Assembly: GCF_019443105.1 (NCBI RefSeq)
Contig: NZ_JAHZIJ010000001.1
Coordinates: 124,001-188,000, forward strand
DNA from: Paenibacillus oenotherae
GTDB taxonomy: Bacteria > Bacillota > Bacilli > Paenibacillales > Paenibacillaceae
DNA length: 64,000 nt
Direction: 5' to 3'
The stretch's first letter is position 1. Each line of letters starts with the position of its first letter. The position numbers were made by a program, and so were the translations under genes. Positions 9,068 to 15,743 of this stretch are shown piece after piece. The notes below the pieces were generated by a model. The model saw nothing but the letters and a program-made list of their open reading frames with translations. It ran no database searches and was not told where the DNA came from.

Positions 9068-9097
9068 AGGCATCCGCTTCATTCGCAATGGATGCCT
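9068..9097 (-). terminator. rodZ terminator
   Basis: 8-bp stem AGGCATCC (9068-9075) / GGATGCCT (9090-9097) followed on the minus strand by TTTCTTGTG, placed 44 bases after the RodZ-like stop codon. A TATAAT (9040-9045) just downstream may be the -10 of yajQ, but no convincing -35 was found. Confidence 0.8.
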
Positions 9098-9140
9098 CGC
9101 ATAGTTCGCCTAAATGGTGCGTGAATTGTCACAATTCGTA

Positions 9141-10052
9141 TCAGGTGCTTGGAACCGCATCCGCCGCGACATCAACCTGCAATTTGCGGGGGCCTGATTT
9201 GTTGCCATCATCAATGACAACGCCATCTATCGACACTTCCACCAAATCCGCACGTCCCACATTCACAAAGACCGGTCCATCCACCTCGAACGACTTGGTA
9301 TCGCCATCCTGCAACGATTCAGAAAGGAGCGATTCGCCTTTGCTATTCGTCTTCTTCACGCCGATCCAGCAAGCGCCTCCCGATACCTTAAGCTCTAGCT
9401 TATGTGTGCCGCTCGTGGATATCTCATAGTAATCCGTACGGCCTGAGCTGCGCTTCAGCGTCACTGTCGCCGCTGCAACAGGCGGTGTTACAGGATCTGG
9501 CTCCGGCGTAACAACATCCGGCTCTTTCGCCGTATTATTGCCCCCGGTATTGTTCGTTTTGTCCGTATTGCTCTTGTTGTCCGTATTATTCTTGTTAGGC
9601 TCTGGCTGCTTGGTTTCATCAGTGATCTTGGACTGGTCTGCCGAATCCGTATTCTCATCACCCGGCTTGTTAATGGCAAACACATAAACAACGACAACAA
9701 TGAGCAGCAGGAATGACCACATCAGAGTTCTAAAGCCCCATCTGCTCCACCTGTCGGAACTTTGGGTTCGAGCCCGCCTAGGGCGCTGCATGGGTTCTGC
9801 AACTTGTTCGGCGACAGGCGCCGGCACTTCATTATTGTACAGACGCAGCACTTCCTCGGCATCCAGGCCAACCGCCTCTGAGTAGTTCTTCACGAATGCC
9901 CTTACATAAAAAGTACCCGGCAAGACGTTATAGTTGCCTTCCTCGATCGCTTCCAAGTAACGCTTTTGTATCTTTGTCAAGTCTTGAATGTCATCCAGCG
10001 TCATTTTGCGCTGCTCACGCGCTTTGCGGAGCAAGGCGCCCAAATCTGACAT
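9141..10052 (-). CDS. ymfM: RodZ-like helix-turn-helix membrane protein (YmfM)
   Basis: 303-residue bitopic membrane protein. Cytoplasmic Cro-type helix-turn-helix at about 3-65 (LGALLRKAREQRKMTLDDIQ, YLEAIEEGNYNVLPG), a membrane helix at about 107-128, an Asn/Thr-rich extracellular linker (about 130-190) and a C-terminal DUF4115-like beta domain. RodZ links MreB to the elongation machinery and rod shape. It lies downstream of ymfK and upstream of pgsA, as in B. subtilis. ATG at 10052 chosen because GGAGGTGTGGTC precedes it; the GTG two codons upstream is too close to the ribosome site. RodZ function is by family resemblance. Confidence 0.92.
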   Translation of the reverse strand: MSDLGALLRKAREQRKMTLDDIQDLTKIQKRYLEAIEEGNYNVLPGTFYVRAFVKNYSEAVGLDAEEVLRLYNNEVPAPVAEQVAEPMQRPRRARTQSSDRWSRWGFRTLMWSFLLLIVVVVYVFAINKPGDENTDSADQSKITDETKQPEPNKNNTDNKSNTDKTNNTGGNNTAKEPDVVTPEPDPVTPPVAAATVTLKRSSGRTDYYEISTSGTHKLELKVSGGACWIGVKKTNSKGESLLSESLQDGDTKSFEVDGPVFVNVGRADLVEVSIDGVVIDDGNKSGPRKLQVDVAADAVPST

Positions 10053-10082
10053 GACCACACCTCCTGTTCAGTTGGATTCCTT

Positions 10083-10847
10083 CTAGAAATCGTTATACCC
10101 CGTTGTAAAGGTTTCATACGAAATTTCTTCATCAGGTGTGTTGCGCAATTCAATAATATAATCAAAAGTGCTGTAGTCATACGAGGATTCCTTAATAAAA
10201 ATATCAGGATGCTCAATGACCTTCGTGCAGGGCATAGCCATAATTTCTTGAAGAAGAGCATAATGCTTCTCATTCGAGCGCATTGTGCTTACTATGCCGT
10301 CAATAATGAAAATATTATTGTCATTCAGCTCTTCATCAGAAAGCTGGCTGCGCACCGTTTGCCTGAGCAAAGTGGAGGAGATAAACGTCCAGCGCTTATT
10401 GGAACACACGCTGCCGGCAATAATCGACTCCGTTTTCCCTACTCGCGGCATTCCTCTCAACCCAATGACTTGATTGCCCTCCCTCTTGAACACCTCTCCC
10501 AAAAAATCAACAAGCAATCCTAGCTCGTCGCGGGTAAAACGGAACGTTTTGCGATCATCGGAGTCTCGTTCAATATATCGGCCATGACGAACGGCCAGTA
10601 TGTCTACCAGCTTGGGCTCGCGCAATTTCAGCACCGTTATGTTATCGACTTTCTTCAACATTCTTCCCAAAATTTCGATTTTCTCATCATCGTTGGTCTG
10701 GAGCAGCATACCGCGCGTCCGGTTCTCAACCCCATTAATCGTTACAATGTTAACCTCCAGCATGCCAAGCAGTGAAGCTATGTCCCCCAGCAAACCCGGA
10801 CGGTTCTTGTAAATCTTATATTCCATATACCACTGTTTGACTTCCAT
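10083..10847 (-). CDS. ymfK: DUF3388 protein YmfK
   Basis: 254-residue conserved protein of spore-forming Bacilli. The N-terminus looks like an ACT-type regulatory fold (YKNRPGLLGDIASLLGMLEVNIVTING), then a P-loop-like GMPRVGKTES near residue 118 and an FIIDGI segment suggest nucleotide binding. The function is not established. It lies between a DUF3243 gene and the RodZ-like gene, as in B. subtilis. The ATG at 10847 follows AGGTGGGGTGTCTC; the upstream GTG overlaps the ribosome site. Probably co-transcribed with the RodZ-like gene from a promoter at about 10940. Confidence 0.9.
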   Translation of the reverse strand: MEVKQWYMEYKIYKNRPGLLGDIASLLGMLEVNIVTINGVENRTRGMLLQTNDDEKIEILGRMLKKVDNITVLKLREPKLVDILAVRHGRYIERDSDDRKTFRFTRDELGLLVDFLGEVFKREGNQVIGLRGMPRVGKTESIIAGSVCSNKRWTFISSTLLRQTVRSQLSDEELNDNNIFIIDGIVSTMRSNEKHYALLQEIMAMPCTKVIEHPDIFIKESSYDYSTFDYIIELRNTPDEEISYETFTTGYNDF

Positions 10848-10925
10848 GAGACACCCCACCTGGGAATATTGATAGATATTTGACTTTATGTATGACCAAT
10901 GCAGGATGCAGCTTTCAAAAAAACT

Positions 10926-10954
10926 ATTCTACAATATACACCAAATTCCTGCAA
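10926..10954 (-). promoter_or_regulatory. Sigma-A-like promoter of ymfK
   Basis: Minus strand TTGCAG (10949-10954), a 17-base spacer, and TAGAAT (10926-10931), about 80 bases before the ymfK start and just after the preceding terminator. Confidence 0.5.
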
Positions 10955-10976
10955 GACAAACAGAAAACATTGCAGA

Positions 10977-11000
10977 AAAGCCTCCTTCTCGGGAGGCCTT
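10977..11000 (-). terminator. Terminator of the DUF3243 gene
   Basis: AAGCCTCC / GGAGGCCTT stem with a TTCTCG loop, followed on the minus strand by TTTTCTG. It sits 15 bases after the stop codon of the DUF3243 gene. Confidence 0.75.
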
Positions 11001-11014
11001 TCTGCTTCGAAGCA

Positions 11015-11266
11015 CTACGATTGTTGAACAAGCTTGACCATCAGCCTGGCAATCGTCTTTTTCTCCTCTTCATCGCCGATATCCCAAAGTTCCTTCAGAA
11101 CGCGTTCCTGTTCGTTTTTGGGATCGACCTTCTCATCCAGGAAGGAGCCGATCTCGAAAGCAAGCTTTGAAATCGTTTCTTCATTCAAACCGATGTTCTC
11201 AGCTTGTTTCACCCGATCAGCCAAAAATTGCTTCCATGTGTCGAAATTAGTGAGGACAGTTGTCAT
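11015..11266 (-). CDS. ymfJ: DUF3243 protein (YmfJ)
   Basis: 83-residue acidic, helical protein of the DUF3243 family; function unknown. MTTVLTNFDTWKQFLADRV and LAFEIGSFLDEKVDPKNEQERVLKELWD are the conserved blocks. The ATG at 11266 follows AAAGGAGG at a rather long distance of 11 bases; a longer in-frame reading up to 11311 would include that site and is unlikely. It lies between ymfI and ymfK exactly as in B. subtilis, with a terminator downstream. Confidence 0.9.
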   Translation of the reverse strand: MTTVLTNFDTWKQFLADRVKQAENIGLNEETISKLAFEIGSFLDEKVDPKNEQERVLKELWDIGDEEEKKTIARLMVKLVQQS

Positions 11267-11385
11267 CTTCGCTAACGCCTCCTTTGCGTGTTGGCCGTTA
11301 TCCGGCAACAATCGTATTGTACACGCAAAGCGCTCTTCTTATACGACGAAAATGCCGTTCAGAAAGTTTTGGGCGAAACTGTCCG

Positions 11386-12135
11386 TTATGTGTGCCAGCC
11401 GCCATTAGGACTAATGATCTGTCCCGTTATATAGGCAGACTCCGGCAATGCCAAAAAATAGACCAAGGATGCAATCTCATCCGGTTGAGCGAGGCGGCCT
11501 GCAGGAATCTCCGATTCCAGCGCTGATTTCTCCTCGGCGTTCAAGTTGTCCAGCATGACCGTATCAACAGCACCCGGCGCAACGGCATTGACCGTTACAT
11601 GGGATGGCGCAAGCTCCTTGGCAAGCGCCTTCGTAAACGCGTTCATGCCGCCTTTGGTTGTGGAGTACAGCACTTCACAGGATGCTCCCGACAGTCCCCA
11701 GATCGAGGACACATTAATAATACGCCCGAACCGCTGAGCGATCATCGCCGGCATAAATATTTGGGTGCATAGAAACATGCCCTTCAAATTAACCGCCATC
11801 ACATCGTCCCATGTCTCTTCCGTCACATCAGAAAGCATGCTGTAATGCGCAATACCGGCATTATTGACAATAACGTCCGGCACGAGACCGCTAAGCTCAA
11901 GCTTCTCCCTCATCCGCAGCAGCTGCTCCTTGGAGCGAAGATCCGCTGACACGGTCATTACATTCGCCGCTCCCAGACGCATGCAAGTGCGTGCCGTTTC
12001 GTTAGCCGCTTCATGCGCCTGATTGTAATGAATGACGACGCTCATGCTCTCCGCGGCGAAGCGGCGCGCAATTGCCGCTCCGATCCCCCGGCTTCCCCCC
12101 GTCACAAGCACCGTCATTTCCTTTAATGTTTTCAC
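11386..12135 (-). CDS. ymfI: Elongation factor P 5-aminopentanone reductase (SDR family)
   Basis: Short-chain dehydrogenase of 249 residues: TGGSRGIGAAIA cofactor motif (about 13-24), NNAG, catalytic SS...Y-S-T-T-K (YSTTKGG near 160-166), and PNGGWHT end. In B. subtilis YmfI reduces a 5-aminopentanone group on EF-P Lys32 to 5-aminopentanol, needed for efficient polyproline translation and swarming. The neighbours yfmH and yfmF are linked to the same modification. The start is GTG at 12135 (AAAGAGGGATA before it), overlapping the yfmH stop by one base. The FabG-like fold is clear; the EF-P role rests on gene context. Confidence 0.9.
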   Translation of the reverse strand: MKTLKEMTVLVTGGSRGIGAAIARRFAAESMSVVIHYNQAHEAANETARTCMRLGAANVMTVSADLRSKEQLLRMREKLELSGLVPDVIVNNAGIAHYSMLSDVTEETWDDVMAVNLKGMFLCTQIFMPAMIAQRFGRIINVSSIWGLSGASCEVLYSTTKGGMNAFTKALAKELAPSHVTVNAVAPGAVDTVMLDNLNAEEKSALESEIPAGRLAQPDEIASLVYFLALPESAYITGQIISPNGGWHT

Positions 12136-13418
12136 TATCCCTCTTTGGCGACGATGGATACACTCATCCGGCCCCAGTCAAAATGCTCGCGCATCCGCTT
12201 GTTGGCCTCCGCCAGCGTCAAGCTCTCGTAGATGGGGAGCAGCTTGAATAGATCCGCGCCACGGAACCGGTATCGCGTATACTCTCCGGCTATCGCCTCA
12301 GGGGAATTGAGCATGCGAAGGTATCCGCCGATTTTCTTCTTCTTCGTTCTCTCGAACGACTGTGCATTCAATCCGCTGGCACAAGCTTTATCAATCGCTT
12401 CTCGCAGCCGCGCAGCAAGCAGGTCAGGATCGCGCGTCTCGCCGCCGATAACAGAGAAAGCGTAATCCTCGCTGCTGTTGAACTCGTGGCCAAAGGAATC
12501 CGATATAAGATTATCATCATACAGCTCATGATAGATCGGCGAGCTTGACCCAAGCAGCGAATCAAGCATCAGCTTGGTCAGCAGTTCTGTTCTAAGCAGC
12601 ACGTCCGGCTGCAGCGGCTCGCGATTCTCTTTGAAGCCGATCAGGCATTTAGGCAATGATACCGGCAGCACCGCTGTTTTGCGGGGCAGCTTGACAGAAG
12701 CCGGCTCCGGATCGAAGAAGCGGGAGATCGGCCCCTGCGGCTCAAAGGATTTGCGTGCCTGGTTATTGCGAATAAGCTCCATGACATGAAGCGGCTTAAC
12801 GCCTCCAACGATAAACAGAAACATGTTGGACGGGTGGTAGAAGGTTTCATAGCAGCTGTACAACGTTTCTTTGTCAATCTGGCGAATAGATTCCGCAGTG
12901 CCGGCAATATCGATATGGATCGGATGAACGTGGTACAGCGCGTCAATAAGGCCGAAATAGACACGCCAATCCGCATTATCCCTGTACATATTGATCTCCT
13001 GCTCAATAATGCCCTTCTCCTTCTCCACATTCTCGTCCGTGAAATAAGGATTCTGGACAAAATCAAGAAGCGTTTCCAGATTCGCATCGATCTGCTCCGT
13101 AGCAGAGAATAAATAAACGGTCCGGTCAAAGCTGGTGAAGGCATTCGCCGAAGCTCCTTGGGAGGCGAAAGTTGCGAAAATATCGCCGGTTGGCTCCTCG
13201 AACATTTTGTGCTCAAGAAAATGCGCTATGCCATCCGGTACTGTAATAGGCGCTCCATTGCCGACGGCGAAGCGGTTATCGATAGAGCCATATCGTGTTG
13301 CGAAGGTTGCGTATGTTTTGCTGAAGCCTTCTTTGGGAAGAACGACAACTTCAAGACCATTCGGCATAACTTCGCGATATAAGGTTTCCTGAACTCCCGG
13401 ATACGCTAATGTCTCCAT
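12135..13418 (-). CDS. yfmH: M16 zinc peptidase YfmH, EF-P modification-associated
   Basis: 427-residue M16-family protein with the inverted zinc motif HxxEH intact at H66-F-L-E69-H70, so it may be an active metalloprotease. In B. subtilis the gene pair is associated with completing the 5-aminopentanol modification of EF-P, through an unknown mechanism. It is the catalytic-looking half of a pair with yfmF, which lacks the motif, as in two-subunit M16 processing peptidases. ATG at 13418 with GGAAGGAGGGATAGC upstream. It is coupled to ymfI downstream. Family certain, pathway role by analogy. Confidence 0.93.
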   Translation of the reverse strand: METLAYPGVQETLYREVMPNGLEVVVLPKEGFSKTYATFATRYGSIDNRFAVGNGAPITVPDGIAHFLEHKMFEEPTGDIFATFASQGASANAFTSFDRTVYLFSATEQIDANLETLLDFVQNPYFTDENVEKEKGIIEQEINMYRDNADWRVYFGLIDALYHVHPIHIDIAGTAESIRQIDKETLYSCYETFYHPSNMFLFIVGGVKPLHVMELIRNNQARKSFEPQGPISRFFDPEPASVKLPRKTAVLPVSLPKCLIGFKENREPLQPDVLLRTELLTKLMLDSLLGSSSPIYHELYDDNLISDSFGHEFNSSEDYAFSVIGGETRDPDLLAARLREAIDKACASGLNAQSFERTKKKKIGGYLRMLNSPEAIAGEYTRYRFRGADLFKLLPIYESLTLAEANKRMREHFDWGRMSVSIVAKEG

Positions 13419-13421
13419 ACG

Positions 13422-14705
13422 CTATCCCTCCTTCCCGTCACGCAAGAAATAGATCGTATCCAGCTCGACCTTGCGCGCTACAGCAGCAATCTGTTCCGCA
13501 GTAACCGCTTCAACCTGCTGCAGCAGCTCGTCTGCCGACCGTTCTTTGCCGGATAGGATGGCATTAAAATCAAAGCTGATCATTTCATTCGCCGAATCCT
13601 TCAGCTCGCGCAAATGATTCGCAATCATGGCCTTTGTCTGATTCATCTCCAAATCGCTGTATTGCCCCGAGCGCATACTTTCCAGTTGCTTCTCAATAAT
13701 GTCTGTTGCTTTGTCGAAATTCGCGATTTCGATACCCGATTGAATGGTGCATATGCCTTTGTGACCGTCAAACCGGGAGGCTGCGTAGTAAGCGAGACTC
13801 GCCTTCTCCCGCACATTCAAGAAGAGCTTGGAGTGTGGATAGCCGCCAAGAATGCCGTTGTACATCAGAGCAGCCGGATAATCGTCGTCCCCATAGGAGG
13901 TGTTGATCCGCAGCCCCATATTGAGCTTGCCCTGGCTGACATCCATCCGCTCAATAACGGTACGCACCTTGTCCGGAGCGCTTGCAGGGGGAGTGATGGC
14001 ATAGGGAGAAGGCTCGCCTCCGTCCAGACGGAAGGTGCGCGAAATAATAGCCTTCACTTCTTCAAGCGTTGTATCACCGACAACATAGAGGTCAAATGCC
14101 GCTTGGGACAGCCAGTTGCGGTATGCAGCCGTTAACGACTCCGCTGTAATTCCGTCTATATCGTCAAACTGTCCCAGCGCATGCAGCCGGAACGGCTCAT
14201 TATGGCACATTTCTTCAATACAGCGCTCTGCGGCGTAACGAATTTTATCGTTCACAATCGCTTCCATCCGTTTGCGCAGCGTCACCTTCTCTGCGTCTAC
14301 GTACTTCGCCTTCAGCCGCTTGCCGTCATCAGTCGCCGGATCAGTCAGCACTTCTCCAAGCAGCTTCAAAGAAGCTGCTAACAGCGGCTCGTTGGAGGAA
14401 ACGAAACGATCGTTGATCACATCCATGCGGAACTGTACGATCTGTGAATCGCCGCGTTTATAGACATCAAAGCCAAAGCCGGCGCCGTACAAGTTATCCA
14501 GGCGCTCGCGAAACGCTATTGTTTCTGGTGTTTCGGCCGTACCGCGCCGCAGCACGAACGGAATCAAGGCGACAGGCGTCACCGTTTCTTCCTTCAACGG
14601 CAAGCCTGCATACAATGAGATAGAGAACGTCTTGAATCGCTGTGTCGGCAGTACATGCAGACGTATGCGGTGAAGCTGTCCTCGTTGAAATTGGGATTTG
14701 CTCAC
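13422..14705 (-). CDS. yfmF: M16 peptidase-like protein YfmF, EF-P modification-associated
   Basis: 427-residue M16-family protein. No HxxEH motif is present in the N-terminal region, where a related block reads PFVLRRGTAETPETIAFRERLDNLYGAGF. It is therefore probably a non-catalytic partner of YfmH. Its C-terminal half keeps the family sequence YNGILGGYPHSKLFLNVREKASLAYYA. First gene of a yfmF-yfmH-ymfI unit, with a sigma-A-like promoter at about 14745. The start is GTG at 14705 after GGAAGGGGAAG. Family call is secure. Confidence 0.92.
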   Translation of the reverse strand: MSKSQFQRGQLHRIRLHVLPTQRFKTFSISLYAGLPLKEETVTPVALIPFVLRRGTAETPETIAFRERLDNLYGAGFGFDVYKRGDSQIVQFRMDVINDRFVSSNEPLLAASLKLLGEVLTDPATDDGKRLKAKYVDAEKVTLRKRMEAIVNDKIRYAAERCIEEMCHNEPFRLHALGQFDDIDGITAESLTAAYRNWLSQAAFDLYVVGDTTLEEVKAIISRTFRLDGGEPSPYAITPPASAPDKVRTVIERMDVSQGKLNMGLRINTSYGDDDYPAALMYNGILGGYPHSKLFLNVREKASLAYYAASRFDGHKGICTIQSGIEIANFDKATDIIEKQLESMRSGQYSDLEMNQTKAMIANHLRELKDSANEMISFDFNAILSGKERSADELLQQVEAVTAEQIAAVARKVELDTIYFLRDGKEG

Positions 14706-14730
14706 GCTATAGCTTCCCCTTCCGCTCCGA

Positions 14731-14760
14731 TTTATAGAGTAAATCTATTCCATTTTCCAA
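14731..14760 (-). promoter_or_regulatory. Sigma-A-like promoter of yfmF-yfmH-ymfI
   Basis: Minus strand TTGGAA (14755-14760), an 18-base spacer, TATAAA (14731-14736). A 12-bp direct repeat (14743-14754 and 14763-14774) overlaps the spacer and the upstream flank. Confidence 0.52.
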
Positions 14761-14774
14761 TGATCTATTCCATT
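14743..14774. repeat. 12-bp direct repeat around the yfmF promoter
   Basis: ATCTATTCCATT occurs at 14743-14754 and again at 14763-14774, exactly 20 bases apart, about two helical turns. One copy lies in the promoter spacer and the other just upstream of the -35, a layout suited to an operator; no regulator is known from the sequence. Confidence 0.6.
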
Positions 14775-14794
14775 CTAACTGATCGGAAATGGAA

Positions 14795-14830
14795 GAAGCA
14801 ACCCGCGTCAACAAGCGGGCTGCTTCCAGT
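14795..14830 (-). terminator. sleB terminator
   Basis: GAAGCA-A-CCCGC (14795-14806) pairs with GCGGG-C-TGCTTC (14815-14826). The minus-strand tail TTCCATTTCC is only modestly T-rich. It sits immediately after the sleB stop codon region. Confidence 0.58.
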
Positions 14831-14835
14831 GGCTG

Positions 14836-15639
14836 CTACATGCAAAAAATATGCTTCCCGATCGTCTTGACCTGCGGACGTGTCCAAATCCATTTGGACG
14901 TTGCCGTTACCGGATTGAAATAGTAGATGCAGCCGCCAGTTGGATCATAGCCGTTAATCGCATCCTGCACTGCTTTGCTGGCACTTTCATTCGGCGTCAG
15001 CCAGATCTGGCCGTCTGCTACTGCAGTAAACGCACCAGGCTGAAAGATGACGCCCGAAATCGAATTGGGAAAGCTCGGCGACTTGAGCCGGTTCAGAATA
15101 ACAGCAGCAACTGCTACCTGCCCGACATACGGCTCGCCGCGGGCTTCTCCGTATACTGCGTTAGCCATCAGCTTCAAATCATTGGCGGACAAGCCCAGCT
15201 TCGTAGATTTGGACAGCGATGTGCCGCCCCCTGTCGATTCTGCTTTTGGCTTGCTGGCTGCGCCCGTGTTCTTGCCTCCTGAGCTCGCCGAAGGCGGCAA
15301 ATCCGCAGCTGTAGGGCGCCAGCTCTTCGTCGCTTCCCACAGCTTCAGCTTCGTCTTCGCGGCGACAATACCGTCCGCCTTCATGCCGAACTCGCCCTGA
15401 AACCATTTTACTGCCTTCAGAGTTGCCCATCCATACTGCCCGTCAATCTTGCCTTTGAAGAAACCCAGATGCTTGAGACGGCCTTGCAGCTCATAGACAT
15501 CCTTGCCTGCGGAGCCTACCTTCAATGTTGCGCTGCTAAAAGTTTCCGCCGTTTGCCCGTCGCCCGTATGTTTCAGCGTAAACGCTCCGAACAACAGGAG
15601 GACAATGACAATAGTCACCGAAATTAGTCGATTTCTCAT
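14836..15639 (-). CDS. sleB: Spore cortex-lytic enzyme SleB
   Basis: Germination hydrolase (lytic transglycosylase) that degrades spore cortex muramic-lactam peptidoglycan. 267 residues: N-terminal signal/membrane segment (about 5-24), a PG_binding_1 repeat (about 45-105, VYELQGRLKHLGFFKGKIDGQYG), a Ser/Lys/Gly linker and a SleB/hydrolase_2 domain (about 155-267) with the catalytic-region AVYGEARGE and YYFNPVTATSKWIW. ATG at 15639. It has its own sigma-G-like promoter upstream, matching forespore expression. The partner ypeB is not adjacent here, unlike B. subtilis, which is worth noting. CwlJ-type proteins lack the binding domain seen here. Confidence 0.95.
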   Translation of the reverse strand: MRNRLISVTIVIVLLLFGAFTLKHTGDGQTAETFSSATLKVGSAGKDVYELQGRLKHLGFFKGKIDGQYGWATLKAVKWFQGEFGMKADGIVAAKTKLKLWEATKSWRPTAADLPPSASSGGKNTGAASKPKAESTGGGTSLSKSTKLGLSANDLKLMANAVYGEARGEPYVGQVAVAAVILNRLKSPSFPNSISGVIFQPGAFTAVADGQIWLTPNESASKAVQDAINGYDPTGGCIYYFNPVTATSKWIWTRPQVKTIGKHIFCM

Positions 15640-15702
15640 TTAAGTAATCTGCCTTTCCCTTGCCCTTGCAAGTGGTTTTGCAAAGCAAACGATGCTTGAT
15701 AC

Positions 15703-15732
15703 TAGTATGAGAAATGACATTGCCTTCTATGC
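15703..15732 (-). promoter_or_regulatory. Sigma-G-like promoter of sleB
   Basis: Minus strand GCATA (15728-15732), an 18-base spacer, then CATACTA (15703-15709). This fits the sigma-G pattern gHATR-N17-18-CATnHTA. It starts 12 bases after the spoIIIE stop codon and lies about 65 bases upstream of sleB, which is sigma-G-dependent in B. subtilis. Confidence 0.68.
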
Positions 15733-15743
15733 ACGATTTTGTA

